From positions 187,246,501-187,310,500 of the forward strand of contig NC_092334.1 of assembly GCF_046630445.1 (NCBI RefSeq): a DNA stretch of 64,000 bases. The letters are read 5' to 3'. The notes below the pieces were generated by a model. It made no database searches. It worked only from the letters and a program-made list of their open reading frames with translations, and was not told the DNA's origin. Made by a program: the position numbers and the translations under genes. The DNA comes from Rutidosis leptorrhynchoides. Lineage: Eukaryota; Streptophyta; Magnoliopsida; Asterales; Asteraceae. Positions 11,452 to 22,790 of the stretch are shown piece by piece; the first letter of the stretch is position 1, and each line of letters starts with the position of its first letter.

Positions 11452-12069
11452 TTATTCCGACTCGCTTGTTTCTTCTTCTTCTTCGCTTTTGGTTCGTTTT
11501 GCCAAGTTTCTAGGGATATATGATGTTCCCCTAATACGAGCTGTCGTTATCCACATTGGTTTAGAAAAACCTGGTGGTTTAGAGGTTCCCGGGTCATTGT
11601 TACAACTTAAGGACTTCGGGGGTTGACGATACATATAAAGTTCATCGGGGTTGGAATTAGATTTCTCTATTTTTATGCCCTTTCCCTTATTATTTTCTTT
11701 TGCCTTTTTAAATTCAGTTGGGGTAATTTCTATAACATCATCGGAATTCTCGTCGGAATCCGATTCATCGGAGAATTGGTAATCCTCCCAATATTTTGCT
11801 TCCTTAGCGGAAACACCATTGACCATAATTAACCTTGGTCGGTTGGTTGAGGATTTTCTTTTACTTAACCGTTTTATTATTTCCCCCACCGGTTCTATTT
11901 CTTCATCCGGTTCCGATTCTTCTTCCGGTTCCGATTCTTCTTCCGGTTCCGACTCTTCTTCCGGTTCTTCTTCGGGAACTTGTGAATCAGTCCACGAATC
12001 ATTCCAATTTACATTTGACTCTTCATTATTATTAGGTGAGTCAATGGGACTTGTTCTAGAGGTAGACAT
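11452..12069 (-). CDS. Acidic leader ORF of element A, unknown function
   Basis: An intact 205-aa ORF begins with ATG at 12069, about 200 bp inside the 5' LTR. Its N-terminal third is strongly acidic and includes tandem EESEPE units encoded by an 18-bp DNA repeat near 11895-11965. A basic patch (KRLSKRK) follows, then a second acidic stretch and a C-terminal segment with MWITTARIRG and an acidic tail. I recognise no domain. Element C has an unrelated-looking but also acidic ORF at the same position (44098-44829), which suggests a leader protein of this lineage. A mere low-complexity ORF is the alternative, but 205 codons without a stop in AT-rich DNA argue for coding. Confidence 0.6.
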   Translation of the reverse strand: MSTSRTSPIDSPNNNEESNVNWNDSWTDSQVPEEEPEEESEPEEESEPEEESEPDEEIEPVGEIIKRLSKRKSSTNRPRLIMVNGVSAKEAKYWEDYQFSDESDSDENSDDVIEITPTEFKKAKENNKGKGIKIEKSNSNPDELYMYRQPPKSLSCNNDPGTSKPPGFSKPMWITTARIRGTSYIPRNLAKRTKSEEEEETSESE

Positions 12070-12264
12070 CTATCACATAATATCAAACGTGTTAAGAGAT
12101 TAATATATCACATAATATTCACATGTTAAAAATATATAGTTTCCAACAAAATTTGTTAAGCAATCATTTTTCAAGTAAACACGGTCGAAGTCCAGACTCA
12201 CTAATGCATCCTAACAAACTAGATAAGACACACTAATGCAAAATTCTGGTTCTCTAAGACCAAC

Positions 12265-12276
12265 GCTCTGATACCA
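12265..12276 (-). other. Primer-binding site of element A
   Basis: TGGTATCAGAGC on the minus strand, two bases inside the 5' LTR, is complementary to the 3' end of plant initiator Met tRNA. Confidence 0.93.
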
Positions 12277-12278
12277 AC

Positions 12279-15200
12279 TGAAATGTCCCGTTCTTAATGA
12301 TTAAAAACGTTCCATATTAATTGATTTCGTTGCGAGGTTTTGACCTCTATATGAGACGTTTTTCAAAGACTGTATTCATTTTTAAAACAAACCATAACCT
12401 TTATTTCATAAATAAAGGTTTAAAAAGCTTTACGTAGATTATCAAATAATGATAATCTAAAATATCCTGTTTACACACGACCATTACATAATGGTTTACA
12501 ATACAAATATGCTACATCGAAATCAGTTTCTTAAATGCAGTTTTTACACAATATCATACAAACATGGACTCCAAATCTTGTTCTTATTTTAGTATGCAAC
12601 AGCGGAAGCTCTTAATATTCACCTGAGAATAAACATGCTTTAAACGTCAACAAAAATATTGGTGAGTTATAGGTTTAACCTATATATATCAAATCGTAAC
12701 AATAGACCACAAGATTTCATATTTCAATACACATCCCATACATAGAGATAAAAAATCATTCATATGGTGAACACCTGGTAACCGACATTAACAAGATGCA
12801 TATATAAGAATATCCCCATCATTCCGGGACACCCTTCGGATATGATATAAATTTTGAAGTACTAAAGCATCCGGTACTTTGGATGGGGTTTGTTAGGCCC
12901 AATAGATCTATCTTTAGGATTCGCGTCAATTAGGGTGTCTGTTCCCTAATTCTTAGATTACCAGACTTAATAAAAAGGGGCATATTCGATTTCGATAATT
13001 CAACCATAGAATGTAGTTTCACGTACTTGTGTCTATTTTGTAAATCATTTATAAAACCTGCATGTATTCTCATCCCAAAAATATTAGATTTTAAAAGTGG
13101 GACTATAACTCACTTTCACAGATTTTTACTTCGTCGGGAAGTAAGACTTGGCCACTGGTTGATTCACGAACCTATAACAATATATACATATATATCAAAG
13201 TATGTTCAAAATATATTTACAACACTTTTAATATATTTTGATGTTTTAAGTTTATTAAGTCAGCTGTCCTCGTTAGTAACCTACAACTAGTTGTCCACAG
13301 TTAGATATACAGAAATAAATCGATAAATATTATCTTGAATCAATCCACGACCCAGTGTATACGTATCTCAGTATTGATCACAACTCAAACTATACATATT
13401 TTGGAATCAACCTCAACCCTGTATAGCTAACTCCAACATTCACATATAGAGTGTCTATGGTTGTTCCGAAATATATATAGATGTGTCGACATGATAGGTC
13501 GAAATATTGTATACGTGTCTATGGTATCTCAAGATTACATAATATACAATACAAGTTGATTAAGTTATGGTTGGAATAGATTTGTTACCAATTTTCACGT
13601 AGCTAAAATGAGAAAAATTATCCAATTTTGTTTTACCCATAACTTCTTCATTTTAAATCCGTTTTGAGTGAATCAAATTGCTATGATTTCATATTGAACT
13701 CTATTTTATGAATCTAAACAGAAAAAGTATAGGTTTATAGTCGGAAAAATAAGTTACAAGTCGTTTTTGTAAAGGTAGTCATTTCAGTCGAAAGAACGAC
13801 GTCTAGATGACCATTTTAGAAAACATACTTCCACTTTGAGTTTAACCATAATTTTTGGATATAGTTTCATGTTCATAATAAAAATTATTTTCTCAGAATA
13901 ACAACTTTTAAATCAAAGTTTATCATAGTTTTTAATTAACTAACCCAAAACAGCCCGCGGTGTTACTACGACGGCGTAAATCCGGTTTTACGGTGTTTTT
14001 CGTGTTTCCAGGTTTTAAATCATTAAGTTAGCATATCATATAGATATAGAACATGTGTTTAGTTAATTTTAAAAGTCAAGTTAGAAGGATTAACTTTTGT
14101 TTGCGAACAAGTTTAGAATTAACTAAACTATGTTCTAGTGATTACGAGTTTAAACCTTCGAATAAGATAGTTTTATATATATGAATCGAATGATGTTATG
14201 AACATCATTACTACCTCAAGTTTAGTAGGTAAACCTACTGGAAGTGACAAGAAATGATCTAGCTTCAAAGGATCTTGGATGGCTTGAAAGTTCTTGAAGT
14301 AGGATCATGACACAAAAACAAGTTCAAGTAAGATTTTTACTCGAATTAAGATAGTTTATAGTTATAGAAATTGAATCAAAGTTTGAATATGAATATTACC
14401 TTGAATAAGAAAGATAACCTACTGTATATAACAAAGGTTTCTTGATCTTAGATGATTACTTGGAATGGATTAGAAAGCTTGGAAGTAAATTAGTAAACTT
14501 GAAGGGATTTTTGAAGTGTTCTTGAAGTGTTCTTCCTATGATGATTATAGCTTGATTCTTGAAGTGATTTTTTATGAAGATGATGATTAACTACTGGAAA
14601 AATACGTTCATAATAGTGTGTGTGTGTTGAGAGAGAATTAGAAAGAGAATTGGAAGTGAAATGGAGTGAATGATGAGTGGTAATTGGTGAGTGGTGAGTG
14701 GGGTTAAAAGGAGTTCTAGTTAGTTGACTAGCTCATGGTAGAAGTTAAAATTGATTAGTCATACATGACATAATAAAGAGTGGAATCCCATGCTAGTTCC
14801 TATTGGTATATACCCATAGTAAGTACGTTTTGAAGCTGTGTATAATACGGGTAAGAATACGACTAGAATTCTTGATGAAAGAAAAGAATGGGAAAGTAAC
14901 TGTAACCATTTTCGTTAAGTATGAGTGTTTTGATATATGTCTTGAAGTCTTCCAAAAGTATTTTAATACATCTAAATACACTACATGTATATACATTTTA
15001 ACTGAGTCGTTAAGTCATCGTTAGTCGTTACATGTAAGTGTTGTTTTGAAACCTTTAAGTTAACGATCTCAATTAATGTTGTTAACCCATTGTTTATTAT
15101 ATCTAATGAGATGTTAAATTATTATATTATCATGATATTATGATATATTAATATATCTTAATATGATATATATACATTTAAATGTCGTTACAACGATAAT

Positions 15201-15530
15201 CGTTACATATATGTCTCGTTTCGAAATCCTTAAGTTAGTAGTCTTGTTTATATGTATATAACTCATTGTTAATATACTTATGGAGATACTTACTTATCAT
15301 AATCTCATGTTAACCATATGTATATCCATATATATATCGTCATGTCGTTTTTACAAGTTTTAACGTTCGTGAATCGCCGGTCAACTTGGGTGGTCAATTG
15401 TCTATATGAAACATATTTCAATTAATCAAGTCTTAACAAGTTTGATTGCTTAACATGTTGGAAACATTTAATCATGTAAATATCAATCTCAATTAATATA
15501 TATAAACATGGAAAAGTTCGGGTCACTACA
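12279..15530 (-). repeat. 5' LTR of element A
   Basis: 3252 bp, same length as 2413-5664 and nearly identical. It ends at TGTTT (15531-15535), the right copy of the target duplication. Confidence 0.95.
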
Positions 15531-15535
15531 TGTTT
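15531..15535. repeat. Target-site duplication of element A (right)
   Basis: TGTTT, identical to 2408-2412. The copia integrase reading frame resumes here. Confidence 0.93.
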
Positions 15536-16173
15536 CACTGGGCCGAAGACATCTGAGTGTATGGGCTCTAGTGGTGTCTTGGACTGATGCGTTGACTCCT
15601 TGAATGACAATTGGTGAGCTTTGCCAAATTGACATCCAGCACATATTGTATCTGTTTGGATATCAATTTGAGGAAGCCCATTTACTATGCGTTTCACCAT
15701 CATCTCCTTTAACTTGTTGTAGCCCACCTGCCCAAGACGTTCGTGCCACAGATCAGCCGTCTCATTCTTTCGAGTCTTATCCACGTATGCTGTTTCAGCA
15801 GATAGTACATAGACCGACTCTATTCTTCTTCCATGCATAACTGGATTACCAACCACCTTTACTCTCTTGAATACGGACACATCTTCTGGTCCAAAGAGCA
15901 CATAGTTCCCTTCTGCTGTTAATTGTGGTACTGACAGTAAATTCTTCTTTAGGCCAGGGACAAGATACACCTTCTCGAGTTGGAGCTTTTGAGAGCCGCC
16001 TCCATTTGGAATTATTGTCTTTCCAATGTGAGAAATAGATAACCTTGAATTGTCGGCTGTCAACACGACTCTCTTTCCTTTGTAATCATCCATTTCTTGT
16101 AGCTTCGTCTCATCATTGGTCATATGATTTGAGCACCCAGAATCAATGATCCAATCATCTTTGTATTTTTGAC
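15531..16173 (-). pseudogene. Copia H protease and integrase N-terminal part
   Basis: The frame shows the copia protease motif WIIDSGCSNHM near 16140, with the catalytic DSG. The protease body follows, with LVPGLKKNLLSVPQL. The pre-integrase zinc-binding region comes next (DLWHERLGQVGYNKL and CAGCQFGKAHQLSF), then the start of the integrase core at HSDVFGPVK. It breaks at the insertion of A and continues at 2412 on the other side. It is out of frame with gag because of a change between 16173 and 16275. Confidence 0.9.
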
Positions 16174-16274
16174 TTTAAAGTTGCTGCAAGAGCTTGATCA
16201 TGCATGTCAACTTCAACGGAGAGTCCTGCTTCTGCATCCCAAGTTTCCTCATTAATGGATGCTTCGAATGTGAC

Positions 16275-17180
16275 CTATTTCTTCTCATCTCTTGTGGCGG
16301 TCACATTTCCTTCAAAATTTCGCCTTCTGGGGAATCTACAATCTCGAGCAAAATGACCCTTCTTGCCACAATTGAAGCATTCACCATTCTTTCTCTTATC
16401 ATTTTCCCCGTATTGTTGGCGATGATCTCTTCTTCCATGTTGAGCTCCCCCTGAAGCGTTGCCTTTTGATTTTGGGTGTCCCTTCCACCCATATGTCTTA
16501 CTTTCTTTCATCGCCTCTTGTCTTCGAGATGTTGCTTTCTTCTTATTGGTGAAGAGTGCATCTTCTCCGTCTTTTATGGTTACTTCATTCATCTGCTTGG
16601 CTAATTCCTCTTGATTAGCCAACAGATTCTCCAGCTCTATTAATGATGGTTGAGTAGGCCATCCTCTCACAGCGGCTATAAATCCATTATACTCGAATCT
16701 TAAGCCGTGGATGATAATTCTCTTCATCCTTGCATCACTCACTTTCTCTTCAGGAGCAAGTTGAGATATCTCACGACAAATAGATTTCACCTTGGTGAAA
16801 TACTGAGAAATAAATAGACTTCCTTGTGAGATACCTGCGAGCTCATTTTCCAAGAGCTGGAGGCGTGCTTCCTTCTTCTTTGAAAATAATTTTTCAAAAG
16901 TTTCCCAAGCTGCCTTTGGTGTTTTCTCATCACTGATGTGCTCCAATAGATCCTCCTCGATTGTAGTCTTCGGTATAAATAAAGCCTTCCCAGCCTTGAT
17001 GTTCCATTTTCTCAAGGCTTCGGCATTTTCTTTCGGTGGAGGCGTTGTATCACTGCCAGCAACTATTTCCCATAAATCCTGTCCTTGTAAGTAGGATTCT
17101 ATACAAGTTCGCCAATAACCATAGTTGTGGTTATTGAGACTCTTGATTCCAATGTTCGTACTTGCAAGATCTGCCATCAT
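16275..17180 (-). pseudogene. Copia H gag
   Basis: About 300 residues from an ATG at 17180. The N-terminal copia gag pattern is clear (NHNYGYWRTCIESYLQGQDLW), followed by the UBN2-type region (AAWETFEKLFSKK). Near the end is one CCHC knuckle, CFNCGKKGHFARDC, preceded by a basic stretch. A TAG at 16275-16277 ends the frame before protease, and a frame change follows. In copia elements gag and pol are normally one frame, so this copy is inactivated. Confidence 0.92.
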
Positions 17181-17339
17181 GACGTCCAACGTCCAATAAG
17201 CTTAGTCCCTGACCGATGAGCTTTCACAGTTCCTAACTGTGCTCCGACAAAATCTCCCTTAGAGCTTCGGTGTTAACAAGTCAATGCAAACGTCCAACGT
17301 TTACCGATTTCCTCCACTAGAAATGGTCCAGAACGACCC

Positions 17340-17351
17340 GCTCTGATACCA
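17340..17351 (-). other. Primer-binding site of copia H
   Basis: TGGTATCAGAGC on the minus strand, two bases inside the LTR that starts at 17354. It matches plant initiator Met tRNA. Confidence 0.9.
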
Positions 17352-17477
17352 AATGTTGGAAGCTTCGACGAGCCCAACACACCCACTATAGAGGACCTAG
17401 ATTATACTACACTCACTACACCAATACTTTGACGTTGGTTAGCCTTTAATTTTATGAATCCTTAGTGCACAATAATA

Positions 17478-17561
17478 CTTAGGCGACAGTGTCGACCATA
17501 TAACATTTAGGCGGTATAACCGACCATGTATCACTTAGGCGGCAGAGCCGACCATATAAGA
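17478..17561. repeat. Three tandem 28-bp repeats
   Basis: Three units start at 17478, 17506 and 17534, each with the core TTAGGCG...CGACCAT. They lie between the TATA box and the primer site, so in the transcribed leader of H. Confidence 0.9.
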
Positions 17562-17768
17562 AGAACAACACAAGTGCACTAAGAACTTAAACACAAATTA
17601 AGGCTTAACCGGGAAACTTAACAAAGAACACTTTTATTAATACAAAATACAATTACAATATTACTTACTTACAAGCTTTTCTCCTCTACTCACACTCTTC
17701 TTACTTCTTACTTCTTCTCTACTTCTCAACTCACTCTTTTCACAACTTACAAATGAACTCCTCACCCC

Positions 17769-17776
17769 TATTTATA
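17769..17776 (-). promoter_or_regulatory. TATA box of copia H LTR
   Basis: TATAAATA on the minus strand, about 415 bp before the inner LTR edge, directed towards gag. Confidence 0.6.
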
Positions 17777-17989
17777 CTACTCCATGAAAACTTCTACACA
17801 CTAGATATTTCCATGGATAAATATCTAGATATTTCTTTCACTTATAAATATCTAAATTATCTAGAATTTTCTTTTATATTATAATATCTAGATATTTTCT
17901 TATACATATTAATATCTAGATATTTTACGTATATACATCTATTAATTTCATATTATTTTATAATATCAAATTTGCATTGCATTTTAACA

Positions 17990-18737
17990 GATTACCAAGT
18001 GGTATTGCTTATATATCAGTGTTTATCTGCTTAGCAAATAGGTAGGGCTTATTTAAACTGTTAAAATAAGCGATTTTATAATAAACTTTTACACAAGCAA
18101 TTCTAGCACCCTCTTCTATATCAAAGAATAATTTATTTCTGACATTTTTCAATTTACCCAAACTTTCTCAATTCATGTATATCACACCTCAAAATATCAT
18201 GTCATTAATGATCAAAACTTGAACTAACCAAGTTGTATACAAACAAGATGTACGTACGCAGATTGCAAAACATCAAATTCAAATATCAAATTACTAGATG
18301 ACATTATGACAGTACCAAAAGATTGCAGCAGCAAGCACATCAAATTGGATCCAGAATAGCTCACCAAAGTATTTTCACTTTACCAATCTGCCGCATATAA
18401 ATGATTAAAGTACATTTTAATAAATTGGACCTTTCAGAGAGACCATCATGTAAGTCATCAAACAGATATCAGATAACAGTTCATTTTTTACCATAAAAAA
18501 AGCCAACCAATATTCAGTTTGCTCTACTTATATTTGCCTTTTGTCTCGATTCCAAGAAGAGTCTTAGAAAAGATGAGTGAAGGTTCAGCAATCGCACTAG
18601 TTCCATAGTCCCCGCAGGCCAGTCTCTTTGACACCGGGGGTATAAGAGTAATTCCAAATTTGGGGTTGTAAGGGATTTGGAGGGCAAGTTAGGTACCAAC
18701 TAAAAAAAAAAAAAAAAAAGTTTAAGTGTTATAATCA
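17990..18737. other. No gene seen
   Basis: AT-rich sequence with an A-tract at about 18702-18719. No ORF with a recognisable domain. Confidence 0.6.
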
Positions 18738-19147
18738 CTGTTGTAAAAAACCCGTTTAATCACCGATTAATCCTCGATTACTCATTTTTAAGAGCAGACC
18801 GTTCCGTTTTTCCAAAATCCATTTAATTAGTCGGTTAACGTAGATTGATGGTTCAAAATCGAATTTGATAATCAAAGTCGGTCAAAGTCAAAATTGACCA
18901 ACATTTTAACATGAATTTAAACTAATACTTTAAAGTTTTTGAATAAAATGAAAAATTTTAAACGATTACATTAAAGTTTATGTTTATGTTCATAGTTTTC
19001 TTCGATATTTACACATAAATTTTTAAAATTTATCATTTAATTGTATACACTACAATCCTATTAATCCCCGATTAATCTCCGAATTGCCGATTAATCCTTT
19101 CAAAGTCCTGACCGATTAATCCCCGAATAACGAATTTTGCAACCTTG
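18738..19147. repeat. Probable MITE-like repeat with CCGATTAATC motifs
   Basis: The ends are imperfect inverted copies: TGTTGTAAAAAACCCG on the left and, reversed, GGTTGCAAAATTCG on the right. Inside are repeated CCGATTAATC motifs and three W-box cores at 18880-18899. It resembles the repeat at 22625-22790. Boundaries are approximate. Confidence 0.45.
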
Positions 19148-19363
19148 GTTATAATGATAATGTAAACAACCACCCGTACCAACGGCATAATTTTTTCACA
19201 AAAGAATTTAAAGAGTTGCAAGTGCGAATACAGTATAAAATTCCTAAATCCTAAAGTAAAAAAGGTTTAATAAGTAAATTACTTATATTTGAATTAGTCA
19301 GCCGTAAAAGGTACAATGACCAGTGCATTTTTGGAAGAAATAAACACTTCACACGGTTTCTTC

Positions 19364-19369
19364 AGTCAA
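19364..19369 (-). promoter_or_regulatory. W-box upstream of the WRKY gene
   Basis: AGTCAA, that is TTGACT on the minus strand, 146 bp before the start codon. Group III WRKY genes are often controlled by WRKY proteins, so autoregulation is possible but not shown. Confidence 0.4.
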
Positions 19370-19514
19370 CCTTCAACATTTTCTCATCTTTTAAATCCTT
19401 AAAACCACCTCATTCTTCTTCTTCTCAAACACACCACATCATCCTATAAGCACTGACTTTTAAATATTCGATTGTACACTTTGCATCGTAAATTGTACAC
19501 AACATAAACTCCAT

Positions 19515-20164
19515 ATGGACACTAGTGTTTGTATTATCAATGAGTTAACACAAGGTATGGAACTAGCCAGACAACTAAAGTCCATTTTGAGCTCAGAATC
19601 TTCCCTTGAAACAAAACATGCTTTGTTACAAGAAATCATATCATCATATGACAGAGCATTGTTAATGGTCAACTGGGTTGACTCAAGTGCTCAAATACCA
19701 ACATTAGCCCAGCCAATACCCAGCCAGCCCGAATCATCAGTTTCCATGGACGAGAGCCCACGAAGCGGGGAGTTCAATAAGCATTTTGAAATTCAGCAGG
19801 ATCAGAAAGTCGTATCCAAGAAGAGGTTTATATCGTTTCTGGATTAAAAAGATAACAATATGCATCAACTATGTAACAAAGCTCTAATACTTTTTATTTT
19901 TATTTTTTGATGTCATAGGAAGACAATGCCAACATGGAAAAACCAAATACGAATCTCGACTGATAATGGGTTGGAAGGAAACACGGATGACGGTTATAGT
20001 TGGAGAAAGTACGGACAAAAAGACATTTTGGGTGCTAAATACCCAAGGTAACATCGGTTTAAGTACTTATTTCTACTGTAATAAACATATTTTTTTTTTA
20101 AAGGCAAATACATACACCCTACACGAGTTTTTTCATGAATATATACATAATGTTCATATCGAGG

Positions 20165-20236
<72 letters not shown>

Positions 20237-21677
20237 GCAGGATCAATGGGGAAGTAACCAATCGGGGAAGCGGGGGGAAGCAAATTTTTTTTTTTTCGTT
20301 TTTTTTGAATTTTTTTTTTCCGGCATCAAGATCACACAAAAATATGAACATTTAGAAGAGACACTTCGTGATGAATGTTATTATTTATGCGGGAAAACGA
20401 TCGACAAAAATAACATTCAAGATAATATTGTCCGTGAAGAACATGAACGTTTTTTTTTTCCATGTTTTGTGAAGTAAAATTTAGCCCGATTTAGAGTTTA
20501 GGGTTTAGGGTTTAGGGTTTGGTATTTTGGGTTTATTCCATAAACCCAAAACACCAAACCCTAAACTCTAAACCCTAAACTCTAAACCGTTCGTGTTAAA
20601 AACTCAATCTAAATCCTAAATCTAAACCCTAAATCTAAACCCTAAACCCTAAATTTCTAAACCGTAATATCTAAACCCTAATATCTAAACACCAATAGCT
20701 AAAACCTCAAAATACGCTCGAAAAACACGATAATTGTTATATATTACTTCTCCGGACGTTTTCCCGCCAAAATAAATATATTTATCACAAAGTGTCTCTA
20801 CTAAATGTTCATATTTTCATCTCATCTATAATGTTTGTGAACAAAGTTTTTTCAAAAAACGAAAAAAAAAAAATTTGCTTCCCTCTGCTTTCCCCGAATG
20901 GTTACTTCCCTCTTGATTCTACCAATATATATATATCAAGAAAGATAGTGTGGAACCCGTTATTGTTGACAATCAGGTTGAATATCGGTTAATAGTTCGA
21001 GAAACCAAAGTATGTGTGAGGTCATTTCTGTGGGGTCCCTACAGTCATTACGACTAATATTTGAAACATTTACTTGTGTCAATCATGGGATTCGAATATT
21101 GATATATTAATGGGCTGTTTTTGTTTACTTTTGCAGAAGCTATTACAGATGCACATATCGTTATGTCCACAACTGCATGTCGAGAAAACAAGTACAGAGA
21201 ACGGATGAGGACCCCACAGTGTTTGAGATCACATACAGAGGTAAACACACCTGCAATCCAGCTGCAATTGCACCACCACGATCACCGGAAAAACATGAAA
21301 TCCACCACCACAACCACCAACTACTTCCCCCTCCAAAATCTGAAAAAGTGCTATCAAACCTCAGAACAAATCTCAGAGTCAGTACCTCAGATTTGGATAC
21401 GACGGTACCAAATTCATTTTCGTTTCCGTTAGCATCATTTGGACAACAATTTCAAAATTCCAATGAAACCGATAACAATTTTTTGCAAGGATATTCGCCT
21501 TCGGGGTCAAACTACTTCACAGAATGGGGAAACGATTTTGTGCATCAAGATGAATCGAACTGGTCGGAAATGATCCCGACCACTAATTCAGCTACAAATT
21601 CTCCGTTAGCTTTCAGAACAGATCATCATGATCTTAACCCAAATTTCCCGTTCAACAAATCGGGGTTTTTTATCTGA
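19515..21677 (+). CDS. Group III WRKY transcription factor (three exons)
   Basis: Exons 19515-19825, 19919-20047 and 21137-21677 join with GT-AG introns to a 326-aa protein. Residues 8-50 match the N-terminal helical region of the WRKY41/53/30/46 group (ELTQGMELARQLK, LLQEIISSYDRALLMVN). Exon 2 holds WRKYGQKDILGAKYPR. Exon 3 holds the zinc ligands in the C-x7-C-x23-H-x-C spacing that defines group III. Intron 2 splits the Arg codon after YP, the conserved R-type position. The C-terminus is Asn/Ser-rich and acidic, as in activation regions. It should bind TTGAC[CT] W-boxes in the nucleus; relatives act in senescence and defence. Intron 2 is 1089 bp, mostly a MITE. The frame is intact. The orthologue within the group is not resolved. 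Confidence 0.95.
20167..20234. repeat. (AT)n microsatellite in WRKY intron 2
   Basis: Thirty-four AT dinucleotides, directly left of a foldback element that ends in AT repeats on its other side as well. Confidence 0.95.
20235..20923. mobile_element. Foldback MITE in WRKY intron 2
   Basis: About 689 bp whose two halves are imperfect inverted copies over nearly the whole length. The ends read GGGCAGGATCAATGGGG and, reversed, GGTAGAATCAAGAGGG, followed on both sides by GAAGTAACCA. The centre is a palindrome of TTTAGGG units (near 20490-20520) facing CCCTAAA units (20560-20650). Both flanks are AT repeats, so a target duplication cannot be read. It has no coding capacity, so it would need a transposase from elsewhere. 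Confidence 0.85.
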
Positions 21678-22620
21678 CCTTATTATCATTATAGTCATAG
21701 ATCATAGATAACACCAACGACCAAGGAAAAAAGTAGTAGTATTTTTTGTAAAACCAGGGTAGGTAGTTGCAGATGATGATGCTTACTAGCGTCAATAAAT
21801 TGTGTTTGGACCAATAAAAGCATCCAAAACCATGTACAATTAAAAGTGTAAGATTAAGAAACGAAGAATAATCTAAACATCATATTAAAATATCAAATTT
21901 TATTGTTCATAGCCATTACACAACATCATCTCATAAGCAGCAGATTTGATTCATCATTTGGTAAAACCACGTGTTAAAGAGTTAACTCCACAACAAACTG
22001 CAAGAAGTTGAACTGAGAACTCAAGTCAACAAGCATCAACTATATTAAAACATATTAGGGCTCCATAAACATCGATAACCAAGGTCATTGTAGAATGTGA
22101 ATAATAAGAAGTTCTGGAAAATAAGCACCTAATATAAAGAATATGGGCCGCTTTGATATGTATAATATAATTAAGTCTTAGATTTTAAAATGCAGTAGCA
22201 ATAAATAAATATAAGAATGTAGGCATTACAAAATATGGACACCTGTAGTTACCAGCTCTTCAGTTCCATAGAATCTGAGATCTCATATACTTTTAAAAGG
22301 CCATTTGAATAAGCAATTGTTTGCAAGTGAAACACAAACTTTAAAAGAAGATATGTAACTTAAAAAGAAGAACAATAAACAAAATGATTACATGGTAAAC
22401 CGATGCACCTTAAAAAAAGATATGAATAGTTTGTATTATACGTAGTATAACTTATAGAATAAAAAAAAAAAAAAAAAAAACCCAAAATGAAAAACTTGTT
22501 TATCTTCACATGCTTGCACCCTTAACACATTCTGATAAGAATTTCATATTCAGTAAACTATCATAGTATAAAATGCAACTCCATTATAGCAAACATATGT
22601 ATAAAGCACAAAATCTGAGT
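21678..22620. other. WRKY 3' flank, no gene seen
   Basis: AT-rich, with an A-tract at about 22461-22480. No ORF of note. The polyadenylation site cannot be fixed by eye. Confidence 0.6.
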
Positions 22621-22624
22621 GTAA

Positions 22625-22790
22625 GATTTTTAAATTTTAGCTAACTTTGACCAACCTTGACTTTGACCGACTTTGACCTAACTATTTAGTGTTGACCGAC
22701 TTATTAGATGTTTTTGGGCAAAACCGGACGAGCTAGTCACCAAACCGACTAGTCGGCCGAGATGGCCGCCATTTACAACACTAAACAAAC
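22625..22790. repeat. Repeat with five W-box cores
   Basis: TTGACC or TTGACT occurs at 22647, 22657, 22663, 22673 and 22692, followed by GC-rich palindromic text (GACTAGTCGGCCGAGATGGC) and ATTTACAACAC. Reversed, it resembles the repeat at 18738-19147, including the GTTGTAAA end. Confidence 0.5.

Larger units (their letters stand above)
2413..15530 (-). mobile_element. Complete Ty3/gypsy element A with extra leader ORFs
   Basis: Two 3252-bp LTRs (2413-5664 and 12279-15530) flank a 6.6-kb interior, with a perfect TGTTT duplication outside. On the minus strand the order is 5' LTR, Met primer site (12265-12276), acidic ORF, F-box ORF, gag, protease, reverse transcriptase, RNase H, integrase with a chromodomain-like tail, polypurine tract and 3' LTR. 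The LTRs differ by only about 25-30 substitutions by eye and have equal length, so insertion was fairly recent. Pol carries two in-frame stops (near 9668 and 6098). The long LTRs and the tail motif suggest a Tekay/Del-type chromovirus; the lineage is inference. Confidence 0.95.
98..17989 (-). mobile_element. Truncated Ty1/copia retrotransposon H, interrupted by element A
   Basis: Read on the minus strand from the right, H has a probable 5' LTR (17354-17989), a Met primer site, gag with one CCHC knuckle, protease, integrase, reverse transcriptase and RNase H. This is the copia order, with integrase before reverse transcriptase. Element A splits the integrase gene at 2413-15530. The element ends abruptly within the final part of RNase H near position 98, so the last residues and the 3' LTR are missing. 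Gag has an early stop, and frame changes occur near 16165-16275 and near 1348-1378. It is a dead copy. The right LTR edge at about 17989 is a guess, because there is no second LTR to compare. Confidence 0.9.
17354..17989 (-). repeat. 5' LTR of copia H (outer edge uncertain)
   Basis: Starts TGTTGGAAGC next to the primer site. The outer edge is set at TTTTAACA (about 17989) only because LTRs end in CA. The partner LTR is deleted, so the edge cannot be checked. It holds a TATA box, a 28-bp triple repeat and several AATATCTAGATATTT palindromes (17800-17930). Confidence 0.6.

Noticed and set aside
18514-18699. Short minus-strand ORF upstream of the WRKY gene
   Set aside because: 61 codons, no domain, ends in low-complexity sequence.
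20167-20234. Coding meaning of the Tyr/Ile repeat frame
   Set aside because: It is an (AT)n microsatellite in an intron.
20490-20660. Telomere or interstitial telomeric repeat
   Set aside because: The TTTAGGG units are few, mixed with variants, and form the centre of an inverted-repeat MITE, so they belong to that element.
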